Below, piece by piece: positions 23,001 to 34,400 of a stretch of 64,000 nucleotides of DNA (within the stretch, counting starts at the first letter, position 1; the number at the start of each line of letters is the position of its first letter). The DNA is from Sipunculus nudus (Eukaryota > Annelida > Sipuncula > Golfingiida > Sipunculidae). The notes below the pieces were generated by a model, which saw nothing but the letters and a program-made list of their open reading frames with translations, made no database searches and was not told the origin of the DNA. The stretch is taken from contig CM049319.1 in assembly GCA_026874595.1 (NCBI GenBank), positions 15,465,601 to 15,529,600 of the forward strand, given 5' to 3'. The position numbers were made by a program, and so were the translations under genes.

Positions 23001-26000
23001 GAAAAGAAATGTTAATTTATTTTGTAGGGTGATTCATGAGGATAATGAGCACGCTCTGGTCACTGTGACACTGTTTAAGAAGGTCGCTGATGAATATAAA
23101 CACCACTGTCGAGAAAACAGGTAAGGCATGGAAGAGAGTCTGTGAGGTGAAAAATTTTGAATGTGACAGTTTCTTTATCACAATCACTGGTAGCTATATT
23201 TTCAGTCATATTTAACTTTAAAAAAGTTAACAATAACTGATACAGTTGTAGACAGTCAATACTTTGAATGCTTCTGGACAAGTTCAGTCTTTACATTAAA
23301 AATTAGGTCATCATGAGTTCATGACACAATTTACTGTAAATGTGGTAGACTTTATATTGTGCTGTAAGTAATTAAGCAAATATAACATCTCCAAATTGTT
23401 CCTTTGATAAGATGATGGGTCATATTGTTTATGATAGGATCAAACTTCATACTAAAATGCTGATCATATTGAATCTTCATATTTCAAAGATGGTCAAGTG
23501 TTTAAGGTGCAGTTGTTATCAAAGGTTATTAAGGTTAATATATACTAACGTTATTCTTGTCAGGTTTGTTGTGAGAGACTTTGTTTACAATGAGGAGCAG
23601 TTGATGGCGGGTAAAAATGAGATCACCAAACTGGCTGCAGACAAGAAGAAACAATTTGTGAGTCACTTAACATGACAAATTTACCTCAGACTAAACTATC
23701 AGAATAAGATATAAGTGTTTGCTTTACCTGCAACATTACACTGTTGCTCACACATGGATTGAACTGTTTAATAGATTTTGAAGAGAAGCATGAAAATTTA
23801 TAGAATTTTTTCAAGAATGAACCCTCTCTGGTGCTAATGAATATAATCAATAAAATGCAGCATTTTATCCTAAAAGATATGCAAAAGGCAAAAAAATTGA
23901 ATATGAAGCTTTCTGAAAATTATTAGAAAATTTCTCAAATTGCTGTTTATCCATGCAGGGTCCTCTTGTGCGCTGGCTGAAAGTCAACTTTAGTGAGGCA
24001 TTCTCGGCATGGCTGCATGTTAAAGCTCTTCGGGTATTTGTTGAATCCGTATTAAGGTGAGTGTGATCTGATTTAAATTAGAGAGCTTTCAGGAGTTTAA
24101 ATGTACTTTACTGTATAATTAAGACATTTGAATTAATATTTTAGAGCTGATGATACCCAGCTATTCCTGAAAAACACTGAAAAGCCAAAAAAAGGTGATA
24201 TCCCAACAAAAAGACTTTCTAGTATGTCTGAAATAACGATGTATTAATTTTTATACACCCATCATATGACGGGAGTACTGGTATTATGGTATACCCACCA
24301 TCTATCTGTCTGTCTGTCTGTTAACTTTTAGTGTCAACCAATAACTTACAAGGGCTTTGATGGATTTTCACCAAACTCACAGTAACTAATTACCAACAGC
24401 TTATCTTGCCCGAGTTAATTTAATGAGCATATTTAATGAGGTCAGAGGTCACCTCACTTTTGATGCAACATAATGACTTAGCAAAAATCCTATGGCTTTT
24501 CAATAAACTCATTATACATATTTACCAATAGAGTTTTTCTCACCTCAGTTAAATTCTCAGCATAATAATGATGTCAGAGGTCACAATACATACCACGGGT
24601 GTATTATGCACGTTTGTGGTGCTCTTGTTATTAAACCTGATATTTCAGGTTTTCTAGGGATGTCAGGTTTTATATGATGTGCTTTGTAATAAATCAGGCT
24701 TTTCCACACAAAACATGGAGCAATTCAGTATTTGAATTATCCATAGCAGAAGGACAACTATGTAAAAGAAATTAATGAATATGAAATATGCTATGCATGG
24801 GATGGGGCCTTCTGTTCAGGCACTGGATTCTTATCTTGCCATATCAAAATGGCAAATTCCAACCAAGCCTTAAAAATTCATTTGTTATATTCCTTTAGAT
24901 ACAAAACCTGGAAGCCTTAAAGAGGTTGGGAAAGGAGTGCAGACTCTCTTGTAATTACAGCATCAGACTATTTGGCTTAATTTCCTACATTGCTACTAAT
25001 TTAAAATTTTTCTGATTTCAGGTATGGGCTTCCAGTTAATTTCCAGGCCATGCTGCTGAAGCCTCATAAAAAGTCTTCAAAACGTCTGAGAGAAGTCCTG
25101 AACCAACTCTACAGCCACCTAGATAACTCCTCCTTTGCTGGAGCCACCACTGATGTAAGTAAAATATAAATTTGGCTACCTACTTCAGTAATTCCTCGTA
25201 CCCGTGTTGTAAAGTGATAGATCTCTGTGGACAGATGATATAAATAAAATGATAAAGATCAAAATACAGATTCATTTTAATATAAATATTTCTTTTAGTG
25301 TACGGATGAATAAATTTTAAAGTTGAAGGGGAAACAAATGAACAGCTAAAATCCTTAAATGCCCCCTGGTGGCTTGAAGGTTAACTAAACCCATGCAGTA
25401 CTTGGAGGACCTTGGCCAAATCTGGTGGTTTCTAGCTGCAGATGTATTTTGGGAGCAGCCATGGGAACTAGCAATGCCTTGGCAAGGCTGCATCAGTGGA
25501 CTAAAGTTGTGCGCTGGGTAACAGTAAATTAATGTATTTTTTTGTGTGCCAAGTTCTCGCAGATTCTACCTTTTAAAGGGAAAGAGAATACTGATTAAAG
25601 AAATAGAAAGAAAATCATCCAAGATAAAATGGTTTCCCGCACGAGGATAAAGTGCTGGTCAGCCTCTATTGGGTGATATAAAGCACCTTTGAGAAACTGA
25701 GCTTTCAAGTTATATCTGCTGTCAGAACTTTGCCATATTTCATGTCCAGCATTGAACATATCAAGCACCTATTATATACCTTATTATTGGTTATCAATAT
25801 AAAATTTGTGAAAACTTTGAAAATTCAATCTGCTTCTTTTACAAGTCTGTAGAAACAGTAACCTGGTGGATTTTCATGGAATACCATATATTTTGATTTA
25901 TTATTAGGTTTATACATACAGATGCAGATACTGATATTAAAGTCCAGAATACATAAAGCTTCAGTAACTGAATCATTTGCAAGACATGTTCTGATTATCT

Positions 26001-26354
26001 GAATTAACTTGTTCCTTTGGGAGCAGTATTGCATATAACTGTTAAGCCCACATTACAGGGTAATGACTAAGTATAATTTTACACACACAAACATTGCTCT
26101 GCAAATCAACTAGGCTTTACCAATCACTCTTCATACATAAATATCCATACAACTGTAGTTGCAACTGTAGGAACCTTGAGGCAAGTTCTCTTTCCTGACA
26201 AGAAATATGTCACCATGACCTAGTTTATTTAGAGACTGATGATATGTTGATATAATTGCAGGTTGGTCTGGATATCCCAGGATTAAACATGGGCCAGTCG
26301 GAGTACTTTCCTTACGTATTCTACAAAATCACTGTGGATTTAATTGGGTCCTAA
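11025..26354 (+). CDS. ATP6V1C1: V-type H+-ATPase subunit C, complete 12-exon gene
   Basis: Coding exons: 11025-11159, 12131-12198, 13202-13287, 19666-19760, 20231-20322, 21343-21441, 22428-22496, 23028-23120, 23564-23657, 23959-24056, 25022-25154, 26262-26354. All introns are GT-AG and phases join without a gap, giving 384 aa (human ATP6V1C1 has 382). Family landmarks: [15 protein letters not shown] near the start, [17 protein letters not shown] (about 101-117), [28 protein letters not shown], then the highly conserved [20 protein letters not shown] (about 274-293) and [18 protein letters not shown]. Subunit C is a soluble V1 stator protein that ties the peripheral stalks to the a subunit and controls V1-Vo assembly for proton pumping into lysosomes, endosomes and secretory vesicles. 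The start gives MTMEYWLIS, aligning with MTEFWLIS. The codon at the exon 3/4 junction becomes Met where human has Val. Exact paralogue (C1 versus C2) is a vertebrate distinction. Confidence 0.97.
11560..11820. other. GC-richer block inside V-ATPase intron
   Basis: A patch of about 260 bp, richer in G+C than the intron around it, with sharp changes in composition at both ends. It looks like a dispersed repeat copy, but no second copy, tail or tRNA-like box is visible in this window. Confidence 0.25.
12474..12880 (+). repeat. Interspersed repeat, copy 1
   Basis: Shares a long diverged stretch with 20410-20760. Common phrases in the same order are CTCCTTATGCAGCAGTT, GATCTCCTTT, TTAACTGCTG, GGCACAGGGCCA, GGGAGTTGGATGCACAATG and CATTGGTC. 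Both copies sit in introns of the same gene in the same orientation. A short open frame at 12631-12873 lies wholly inside the repeat and is not a gene. Confidence 0.75.
14330..14880 (+). repeat. 180-bp tandem repeat, three units, inside family B
   Basis: Three units with a period of 179-180 bp; for example GACTTTTTTTCGCAATGCC recurs at about 14519 and 14699. Each unit also has GGCCTGATTTTTGGTGTGTG, CAGTTACAGATC and TAGAAAATTTCATGAAAAAT. A fourth, more diverged unit lies at about 15163-15305. Confidence 0.9.
14886..15005 (+). mobile_element. Start of another hairpin-ended element (family D) inside B
   Basis: A hairpin GCCCTCAGC...GCTGATGGC (14890-14915, one mismatch) is followed by GGCCTATTGTCGTC and a long GTCCGTCCGTC-type stretch, then CTTGTGAGCGGGATATCT. 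The plan (5' hairpin, then GTCC-rich run) is that of families A, B and F, so this looks like a separate element start nested in B. Where it ends is unclear; family-B repeat sequence resumes by about 15110. Confidence 0.45.
15390..17360 (+). repeat. ~330-bp tandem satellite, six units plus one displaced
   Basis: The phrase AACAGGGCACAAATCGTAA (with small changes) recurs at about 13963, 15413, 15749, 16061, 16408, 16746 and 17088, spacing 312-347 bp within the main array. Units also share CTAGAATCTTCATTCTTGAC, GGTCTCTGTTACCCATATCC, CTGCAGACTGGTGGCGCCAC and CTCTATTTTTGAGAC. The unit at 13963 is separated from the rest by the family-B insertion. Many 60-90-codon open frames on both strands here are repeat artefacts. 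Confidence 0.92.
17366..18973 (+). mobile_element. Hairpin-ended, Helitron-like element (family C) nested in family A
   Basis: The left end is a hairpin (CAAAAC, loop GAA, GTTTTG) within TACCCGCC...GTGGATACTATG. The body is about six units of 255-290 bp containing CATCCAAGCTCATATCTC, GGAACCGTTTGAC, TTTATCATACACAAAACTGG and GGTGGCGCCACCT. The right end repeats the terminus seen at 664-693: a GTAGTCA/CGGCTAC stem (weakened by one mismatch and one wobble), then CTAG at 18970-18973 followed by T. It interrupts the last family-A unit after GCCACCTGTATTTTTG. Confidence 0.75.
18985..19332 (+). repeat. Duplicated 3' end of family A (period 176 bp)
   Basis: Two direct copies of the family-A right end, each running from CTCTATTTTT(C/T)AGATATAT through TGGTTAATCTGTTTGATGCT to a TGACCCATGGGTCACTTGTT end. 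The first ends with the 16-bp palindrome GTGACCCATGGGTCAC at 19135-19150, the second with TGACCCATGGGTCA at 19312-19325. Confidence 0.85.
20410..20760 (+). repeat. Interspersed repeat, copy 2
   Basis: Diverged direct copy of 12474-12880 (see the shared phrases there), in the intron after V-ATPase coding exon 5. No terminal inverted repeats or target duplications were recognised, so its class is unknown. Confidence 0.75.
21668..22112 (-). mobile_element. Short element with a family-C-like end
   Basis: The right side (22074-22112), read on the minus strand, matches the left end of family C (TATC TGCCAAAACGG, then ATGGATACTATGTTTT). The body contains two diverged ~180-bp units with GGCGCCACCAG-like words and ACAATTTCAGCCCAATACA. 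The left side begins AGCTCAGATGACT, resembling the family-A end, so the copy may be a chimera or two elements abutting. It sits in the intron between V-ATPase coding exons 6 and 7. Confidence 0.55.
22735..22885. repeat. Possible copy of the GTGAAACCT repeat
   Basis: Contains ATGTTTCACTGTATT at its right side and words related to 31195-31365, 49692-49860 and 61661-61745. The match is weak and the class is unknown. Confidence 0.3.
24252..24629 (+). mobile_element. Short hairpin-ended element (family E)
   Basis: Begins TATACACCCATCATATGACGG followed by GTACTGGTATTATGGTATAC, which can fold, then a CTGTCTGTCTGTCTG run, two related ~110-bp segments containing GATTTTCACCAAACTCA or similar, and ends near CACGTTTGTGGTGCTCTTGTT. 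The plan resembles families A-D. It lies within the intron after V-ATPase coding exon 10. Confidence 0.55.
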
Positions 26355-28445
26355 GACACATAGCAAGATTACAGCCATTATTTATGATGTAAATATTAAT
26401 TCATTCTGTGAAATACCGAGAGTAGTTCATTTACATAATCATGCAGGGATATAGAAGATGTTATTGGTGCATTATTTAATAAATCTGCCAAACTGTGTGT
26501 GCAAGATCATATTAGATGATAAATGTTATCATTATTTGTACACCTCTAGTCCTGTGTTTGCCATGTAAGGTCAAAAATACGTTTAGCATGTTGTCCAGCA
26601 ATTATTTCTAGTGTTATAACAATTTCATTGAAACACTACCACTAAATATATTTCATTTTATGTTGGCATCAATGTGCACAGATATATGCTTAGTTTTCTT
26701 ATGAACTGATAATTTACAATTTTATAATCCAAGGAGAGTTTACAAATAATGTTGTAACTTAGCAACAGTGGAGATTTTTCAGGTAATCTAGTAACAGTTA
26801 ATGCGTGTCTAAATATTGTAAAATCTTGAAACAAAAAAAAACTTTATAACAAAAAACACAGGATCTCTTAAATCTGTGAAATTAAGTATCATTTGACAGT
26901 ATAACTGCTAGAAAGGTGATTCTCTGATTACGGCAATGTTGATATATACAATGCTTTAATAAGGTGACCAATATATTTTGAATTTGTTCCACCTGAAACT
27001 GATCATCTTACACGATCTTGTTTAGATAATATTTAGATAATCCTTTGGGTTTTCAGTCAGTTTAATAATACTTAAACCAGCCATATACCACCAAGATAGC
27101 CTCATCATGAAAGAAATGTGACATTATCCTATTTGAATATTCACCATATAGGAATGAGTTGGTGGATATTGTTGTGGGCTGAAGTAAGAAATTTTAACCA
27201 GAATATTACATTGATTATGATCACATTATAGTAAGCACTGAGGTATAATAACTTATTTTGCGACCATTTCAATAATTGTCACAACCATTTTGGCATTTAA
27301 ATAGTCACTGAGAGAGATTTTGACTTGGTGAATGCAATAATATTACAGAAATGGACCTGAATTCATGCAGTTCAAATAATCTTTGAATTACTTCTGTGAT
27401 GGAATGGTATTTATCTTAGCAAAACATTATATCATGCGAGTCATGCATTCCAGAATATTTCAACCTGTCATTAAAGTGTACATATCCCATCCATGACATT
27501 AAAAATAAAAATAAAAAAAATGTTATATACAGGCCAAACAGGAGTGTTTATCATAGACTGTTTTATCGTAGACTTTGCCAGGTTGAAGAGACACTTAACA
27601 ATACCAAAGACATAGTGTGTCTGTTAGAGAAGGTTTAGTGTATAGTGGCTCGACTTTGAAGAAGGTTGTACTTTAAATGTGTCTGTCATAACTGGACATA
27701 TTAGAAAAATCATTAAATAGTTGTTCCACTAAGTTCATGTTTTTACCAGGAGACAGTGTATGAAGTATCTATTTGAAAAATCATGGTACAAAGTTCATTA
27801 TGTAACTTGGCTTCTGAGCTGGGGTTAAATATATAATTGTATACATAACATTAGCCAGGAACTGGAGTCCAGTTGCATTTGCTGTGTTCAAGTTGATCAG
27901 TCCAGCTATATAATATGGGCATGGAGGTTGACTTGGTGTCCAACTTATGGCATAGAATTATTCTTTGAATAATTTTATGTCTTGAGCATAACATCAAGAT
28001 CCAGTCCAAGCTGTTTGCATAATTTTGCCCAGATATGATTGTAAAATGTAAACACAATCTCACTAGGCTTGTGAAATTATAGATATAAAACAGGGGTCAT
28101 TTTTTTAAGCTGTGGGTAGAAGATCAGTTGTGTGTTTAAGATGCAAGCATAAGATGTGTGTGGTAGGTTTAATATCAGTCATGCTGTAACATACATTATG
28201 GTGATATGACCAGCCATGGATAAAGTAATAATTTTAACACCTGATATGTGAGATAAGCTATAAGGTACTGATGTTTGCATAATGTGAGCTTTAATACATC
28301 AGCCATGTGAGAACTATGTGATGAAAGGTCAAGCCATGTATACAAGTTGTCAGTATACCAGCAGTTGTGATCAAAAGTATTAGGCAGAATGTCACCTTGC
28401 CTTCAGTGCAATATGTACATAGAGAATAAAGAGTGATATTGATCT
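26355..28445 (+). other. ATP6V1C1: 3'UTR of the V-ATPase gene
   Basis: AT-rich, without exons. Two AATAAA signals are plausible: 26478-26483, giving a short 3'UTR, and 28425-28430, which is followed by a GU-rich stretch and would give a 3'UTR of about 2.1 kb. Alternative polyadenylation is possible; the sequence alone does not say which is used. Confidence 0.45.
28425..28430 (+). terminator. Candidate distal polyadenylation signal
   Basis: AATAAA followed within 25-40 bases by GTTGTTCAGTTTTGTCTGTT, a GU-rich downstream element. It is on the V-ATPase sense strand. Confidence 0.4.
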
Positions 28446-28549
28446 AATATTACAGTTGTTCAGTTTTGTCTGTTATTTATGTAAAAAAAAAGTTAAAGAA
28501 AGTTGCAGGTTTCAAGTCCACTTCCAAATAATAGGTCCAGAAGACTACA

Positions 28550-28745
28550 ATTTACTTCATGGTCATAACTCCCTGGGCCTGTCGTACACAGCTCTTGATC
28601 TGGTACCAATTTGTAATGCTGGGTAGACATAAGCACACTTATGGCCTTGCTTAAGGACTTGGCAAAGAAGTAAGAGAAAAGGAGATTTGAACCTATGACC
28701 GCTTGAACAAAATTCAGGCACCTTTGCCATAGCACTACCACGCCC
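28550..28745 (-). mobile_element. tRNA-derived SINE
   Basis: On the minus strand the element starts GGGGCGTGGTAGTGCTATGG, a degraded tRNA 5' half with box A, and has box B AGGTTCAAATCTCC at about 28681-28693. A non-tRNA body follows down to about 28550. This is the usual head of an RNA polymerase III SINE. No tail or target duplications were identified. Confidence 0.6.
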
Positions 28746-29068
28746 CAAAGTGTAAATTCTATATATTGGAAGTTCACCAAAACAGGACTGAAAAGCGTCA
28801 TTTAAGAGCCTGTAGCCCTAAGGAACAAATATAAAACAAATGGGGATTGACTGTAACTGCTCCAAGTAAAGGATAGTTCAATGATTATGATGTGGCAGTG
28901 TGGTTTCAGTAATTTCATTACGTTGACTAATGTTGGTCACTACTGATGGGAGGTATAACCAGAGACAATCCAGAATAATGAAGTGCCCAAGGAAGCTCAA
29001 AACTTGAACTTTTTAGAGGAGATGAGGCAAGTTGCAACTTGACAGTTCTAATTTGCGTCCCCAGGGAG

Positions 29069-29082
29069 GTGCCCCCTAGTGG
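29069..29082 (-). promoter_or_regulatory. CTCF-like core motif between convergent genes
   Basis: The minus strand reads CCACTAGGGGGCAC, matching the vertebrate core CCASYAGRKGGCRS at all 14 positions. It lies between the 3' ends of the V-ATPase and DNAAF1 genes. CTCF exists in molluscs, but binding here is untested. Confidence 0.3.
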
Positions 29083-31194
29083 CACAGTCATAATGGGACA
29101 GCTCCATTTTTCGGTATGTGTCAGCTAGGCTGGAAGTGAAAGGGTTATATGGCCTACTTCTATCCACTACCAAATGTGCAGTTTTCAAGGAATGGGCAAT
29201 TTTAGTTACAAACCATAAAACTGTGCAGCCTTGTAGAGTTTATAAGTTAGCATGATCCTTTTTCAGGGAGGGTGTACATTTTCTGTGTCATACAATATCT
29301 AAGTCCACCTATCTTCTCGGGCATGTATTGCTAAAAGTGCCATATATTAACAGGCTTGAGGAACGCCTGCTTATACAGCTCCATGACTGACATGTTGGCC
29401 TATAGCTCTTCACATTATAATATTTATGACATAATACAAAGAAATGGTCCAGGGTAACTTCCCAAGTTCCTGATGTATTAAGTGTCCATAATAACCCTTA
29501 AGATGGAATACAGGATGAAAGCATTTTAACTGAAGAAAAACAAATACACTTGTAACAAAATTGTGTGATAGCACTGCCACACAGACCGACTGACATCCTC
29601 TCATCTCTTCAATTTATTCATGCAGACTTAATCTGACTATAGTTAAAGACTAGAAAGTTGCATGCAGTGTGCAAGTTAAGTTAATAATCAATTAAAAAAA
29701 GTGCCAATACAGGGACACAAACCCTGCTTTGAAGACCGTGTTCAAAGTTGGTGCCATGGAATGTTAATTAAACCTGTTATTCTTGGTTTTAACTTTTAAC
29801 TGTAAATATTTTGAAAACAGCCTTGACATAGTGGTATTGCTTTCCTTGACTATAAACATGACAAAAAAAAAAAACTTGCCCCACCCCCCTTGATGCTCAT
29901 TGGTTTACTGACACCTTTCAGGGAAATAGCAGGGTGACTGACGTCATTGTCCTCTGTGATGTCATGACTCAGACTCCAAAGAAGGCCATATTGTCACATG
30001 CTACGTCCCAACGTAAATGTTCTATAAATCCCATAAAACACTCATTCTGGGGTTATTTACACTTGGATTAACATCAAAATTGAACTTCATGAACACTTTC
30101 ACAGTACCAAGCTAGATAATTAATTTCAACAACATCTGTTATACAGTCTCCAGATATTGCATGGACATACATACACACAAGCAAACATACAAAACAATAA
30201 CCCTCCCTTTTACACAGGGTTAATTAACACATCACGGGGTTCAAACATATATTGTGTATATAAAACAGTGGCCTCAAACTACCACTGACAAACATTAATG
30301 AACATGATATACAAAATAGTACAAATAGTTACTCACAAACAACTTTTTATAAAGTAAAAACTCCCATAAACAGCACTACCAATTGTGGTCATGTTACAGT
30401 GGTGATCCTTTCGGCTGGGCAGCATACTGATGAGTCAATTTATGAAGATGACTGACAAGAACAGGAACACTGCGCTGCAGGCACACCATGTAATAAACTG
30501 ATAAGCATCTGAGTCAAGCCAAAGGTGTATTACGTGTTCTCGCATATGAAGATAATATTAATAAACCACAAAACTTCTAATTTTTTCATTCTTTTTTCCA
30601 AGAAATCAAAGACCCCACAATGTGCACTTTGCACAAAATTTTAAGCCTGCGATATTATCTATATCTACAGTATTATCAATGGCTTGAGTGACACAATTAT
30701 CCATGGTTCTGGTAAGAATTGATATAAAAACTGATACAAAATTACAAACTTCATAAAAAGGTTATCATTATAAATTATTAATGGCACTTGTCAGGTCAGA
30801 GTTGATTCAATTATTGAAGAATAAAAATAGAAGTGATAAATGAAAACTTGGCTGGTTTTGCAGACAGAACAAGATTTTAGATTATGTGTGATCTGTATCA
30901 CATGGAAACTGCTGCTATTAACTGTTGGAGTCTATCAAAATAAATTTTGGCATATTTTGCCAGTAAATAATTTATTCCTTTTGTGAAATTGGATTTTTGA
31001 TAAACTCTTTGAAAAGTGTTTAAACAGTAATTTATTTTTATTCAGAGTTAAACCTGATGTCTAATTGTGAAGAAATCTGAGGACCTCGTCAAAGAACCCT
31101 TTAAAAGGGCCTCTCGGTGCAAAGCTTTCTTGTCAATGGGTATCCAGCAAGATTATCCAACAGATTAGCAAAAGGACTGAACCAAAACTGATCA

Positions 31195-31365
31195 ATAAAT
31201 ATGACCACCCTAGTTTAGTGACCACCTCAAAATAACAACTACTTTTCACTGTCGCAATTCGTTTTTTCTCTTTATATCAGACCTCCTTTTTGCCGACCAC
31301 CTAAAAAATGTGACCACTTTATTGAGGTTCCATTGGTGATTGTAATTTCAAGGTTTCACTCTACT
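31195..31365 (-). repeat. Copy of the GTGAAACCT dispersed repeat
   Basis: Read on the minus strand it begins AAGTAGAGTGAAACCTTG and continues with GTGGTC-type words (GGTGGTCACTAAACTAGGG near the other side), like the better copy at 49692-49860. Such elements are widespread in invertebrate genomes; the class is not certain. Confidence 0.5.
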
Positions 31366-31489
31366 TGTATCAAAGGGTTTCCTGGAAACTGCATTCATTC
31401 CTAATACAATCAGGAGGATGGATGTCAGGCAGGTTTTACTGTGTACTATGTAACAATCATACACACATGTAGACAAATGTATCCACAGC

Positions 31490-34400
31490 TCAGTCTAAAG
31501 ATTCTAGGTCCTCATCAATGGGAGGTCTATCCTTTGTAGACCCAATAGTTTGTGCAAGCTGTTCAATTTTCTGTTCCTTAGACAGTTTTTGCCATTCTTT
31601 TTCTTGCTCCTTTATTTCATCAATCTGTGAACTAGCATGGAAACTTTTTTGTTTAGTGATATTTTCAACTTCCGATATTAATTTCTGGTCCTGTGTCTGA
31701 GTAAAGTTTGTGTTTTCTGGCTCTCCTGCACCTATTTCCTGTATCAAAGATTTATGGGATTGTTGGCTTGGTGGCTCAGAAAACATATTGGAGTCTGTAG
31801 CACCATGGTGTTTAATTAATCCACTGTCATCATAAGCTTCATTATCATCATCATCTTCATCATCATCAATTATTTCTATTTTTGGCTTGAAGACCTCCTA
31901 AAGGAAAAAGAAGGCCTTATATTTTCTGAATAAAATATTCATTCATTCATTCACAGGAAAAACAAAGCCAAAATGAAAATCACTGTAACAATTCCTAACT
32001 GTCATGCTGAAAAGAGCTGCAGAATTTAAAATAATAAATCTTGCAGTGAGTTATTACATATATAAATCAGAATTATAATTTTAGTAAATTAACATTCACA
32101 AGAGAATTTCAAATAGAGACATTTGAAAATACAAATATTTTTATTTAGATTAAATAAAAACTTTATCCAATACTTAATACACACCTGCTTTTCTCTGGGT
32201 GTCACATCCACAGATAAATCAATCTCACTGACATCAACATCCTCCAGATCTGGAAGATCCTGTATAAAGAACAAAACATGAACTTGATGCAGGTAAACTT
32301 AAAATTCCATTCAGGACAATAAATACCTCTTCTGAGGCAAAACGATATAAGACCATTTCCCTCCATTCTTCAATGTTTCATGGAACTTAGTTCAGTAGCT
32401 TTTGTGTATTGTTCTAAAAAGACAAACAAATCAACAAACAAGCAAACTTAAGTAAAAACATAACCTCCTTGTACAATAGCTATCATGCATATGCTTGCTT
32501 CAGTTGCATCTCCCGATGGAAACTCAAGAGAAGCTAAAAAAGACAATGCTCTAGTACTGCTATGAACTGGATAAAATATGCTTAATTAATTTCAAACTAA
32601 TTAACAATTAGCAAAACCAATTTTAAACTATATCAACATTTTAATTTGACAATTAGGAAACTAAATTTGATACTTACACTGAGATCATTAGGTGATATAT
32701 TCAGTGTTTCTATGGACGATTCACCTGTAAAGGATACAAGAATACATTTTAATTTGTAATTTAAACATTCCATACTAGTAAGTGATCCAAGAATATTTCT
32801 GATGAATAAATTAAATTTAATTATCCTGATAAGAAAATAAATAATTTTCTAGTGGTATACTTACATAATTACTGTTATTTTATAGAATTAAGATATTGAG
32901 GGGTCACAATTTTATCATTAAGCACATAAAGTATGCACTGACAAAAAAAATGTATTCTTACTAGATTCTTACTGAGATTAAGTTATAATTCATAATATGA
33001 TATTAATTTTTAAACTTATTATTTCAGTCCTGTGAATATAGTTATCACTCCACTTAACAACACACTTAATACATGATCCTTACTTGGCATTTCTGTAACA
33101 AATGTTTTCTGTGAATTCCTCACTGGATGTTGAGATTCTGAAAATAACAAACCGCACATTCAAAAGCATGATCAGATAATAAAAAAAAAATACACTAATG
33201 AAAAAAAAAGTGATAATATATCATTCTTTTGACAAAATGACATGACTTAATAAATATATATAAAATCATAACCAAATATGCTGATTATTTAATATTATGA
33301 ACTGCCACTGGTCAGTGAAGTTTAAAAAGGCAATGACTGCAATTGTACTCTTTACAAGTATTGTTCTTATTTCTACAATTTAACAAGCCTTTTTCCACAC
33401 GCTTTTTCCAGCATTCAGAATTTTCAATACTTTTTCCTCTGATTCATCATCTCAAACAAGGTGATCTTAGGCTGTTTACGTATTTACTTGATGAGACCAC
33501 AAATTTTGCTTTACACGATAGTGGTATTTCATTGCACAAGGTTTTGCCATGATTTTACAAAATTTCGACAAACTACTGGAAATATGCTAAACTGAGCTAC
33601 CATTATCACTAGTGACATGGGGATTCTAAGGGAGCCCACTTGTGATACAGGGGTGGGGGGGGGGGTGAGTCCACTAGCGATAAAGGGTTACATGTTTTCC
33701 AATAGTGGAATATCCTACAATACAAGCAGCTCCATCAGAGTTTAAATCAAATTAAAAATTTAACAACCCACCCTAAATTGTAAATAATATTACAGGACCA
33801 AGAAATACAGAATCTCTTTATGCTTACCTTCCAAGAGGAATATGTCAGAAGATGTAGTTTTGTTTTTAGCAGGTTTGGATGAAAAGATACCCTGGTCTCC
33901 ATCCTCTGAGTTACCAGCTGTAACCATGGGAACCTCTTCTGGTGGCACCTGTTTGCAATATAGCATATATTAATACACACTGGTTATGATAGATTATAAA
34001 TATCAATATTTTCATGAACTTGAATGGATTATGAATAGGATAATCTGTCTTCTCTGTCTGTCCTTCATTTTCTCTCTGTGCCTTTGTCTCTTTCTCCCTA
34101 AGCCTCTGTATGTGTATTTGTATAATTTTGCACACACGCACATGAATAAATCTCAAAATAATCATTGAAGAATTAACCATTCATCTATGAAAAGAGTTTT
34201 GTTCCATGTCCTTACTGCAATTACACAAAGGAACATTCCTTATAGTTCCACATAAAAGATATAGTTCTAACTTAATATTGATTTAGAACACTCTTTTGTC
34301 ACTACATACCTGTTGACTGGTACCCTGATTATCATTTTGATCTGCAGGCTCATCAGACTCAGCTTTAGGAGGATTAGCACCATACAGCCAGTCTACAGTC

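Larger units (their letters stand above)
28746..31489. other. Region between convergent gene ends
   Basis: Contains the 3'UTR of DNAAF1 (minus strand) and flanking DNA. Minus-strand AATAAA candidates lie at 31031-31036 and 30971-30976. No coding exon was found on either strand. A perfect match to the vertebrate CTCF core lies at 29069-29082, and 31195-31365 resembles a dispersed repeat. Confidence 0.4.
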
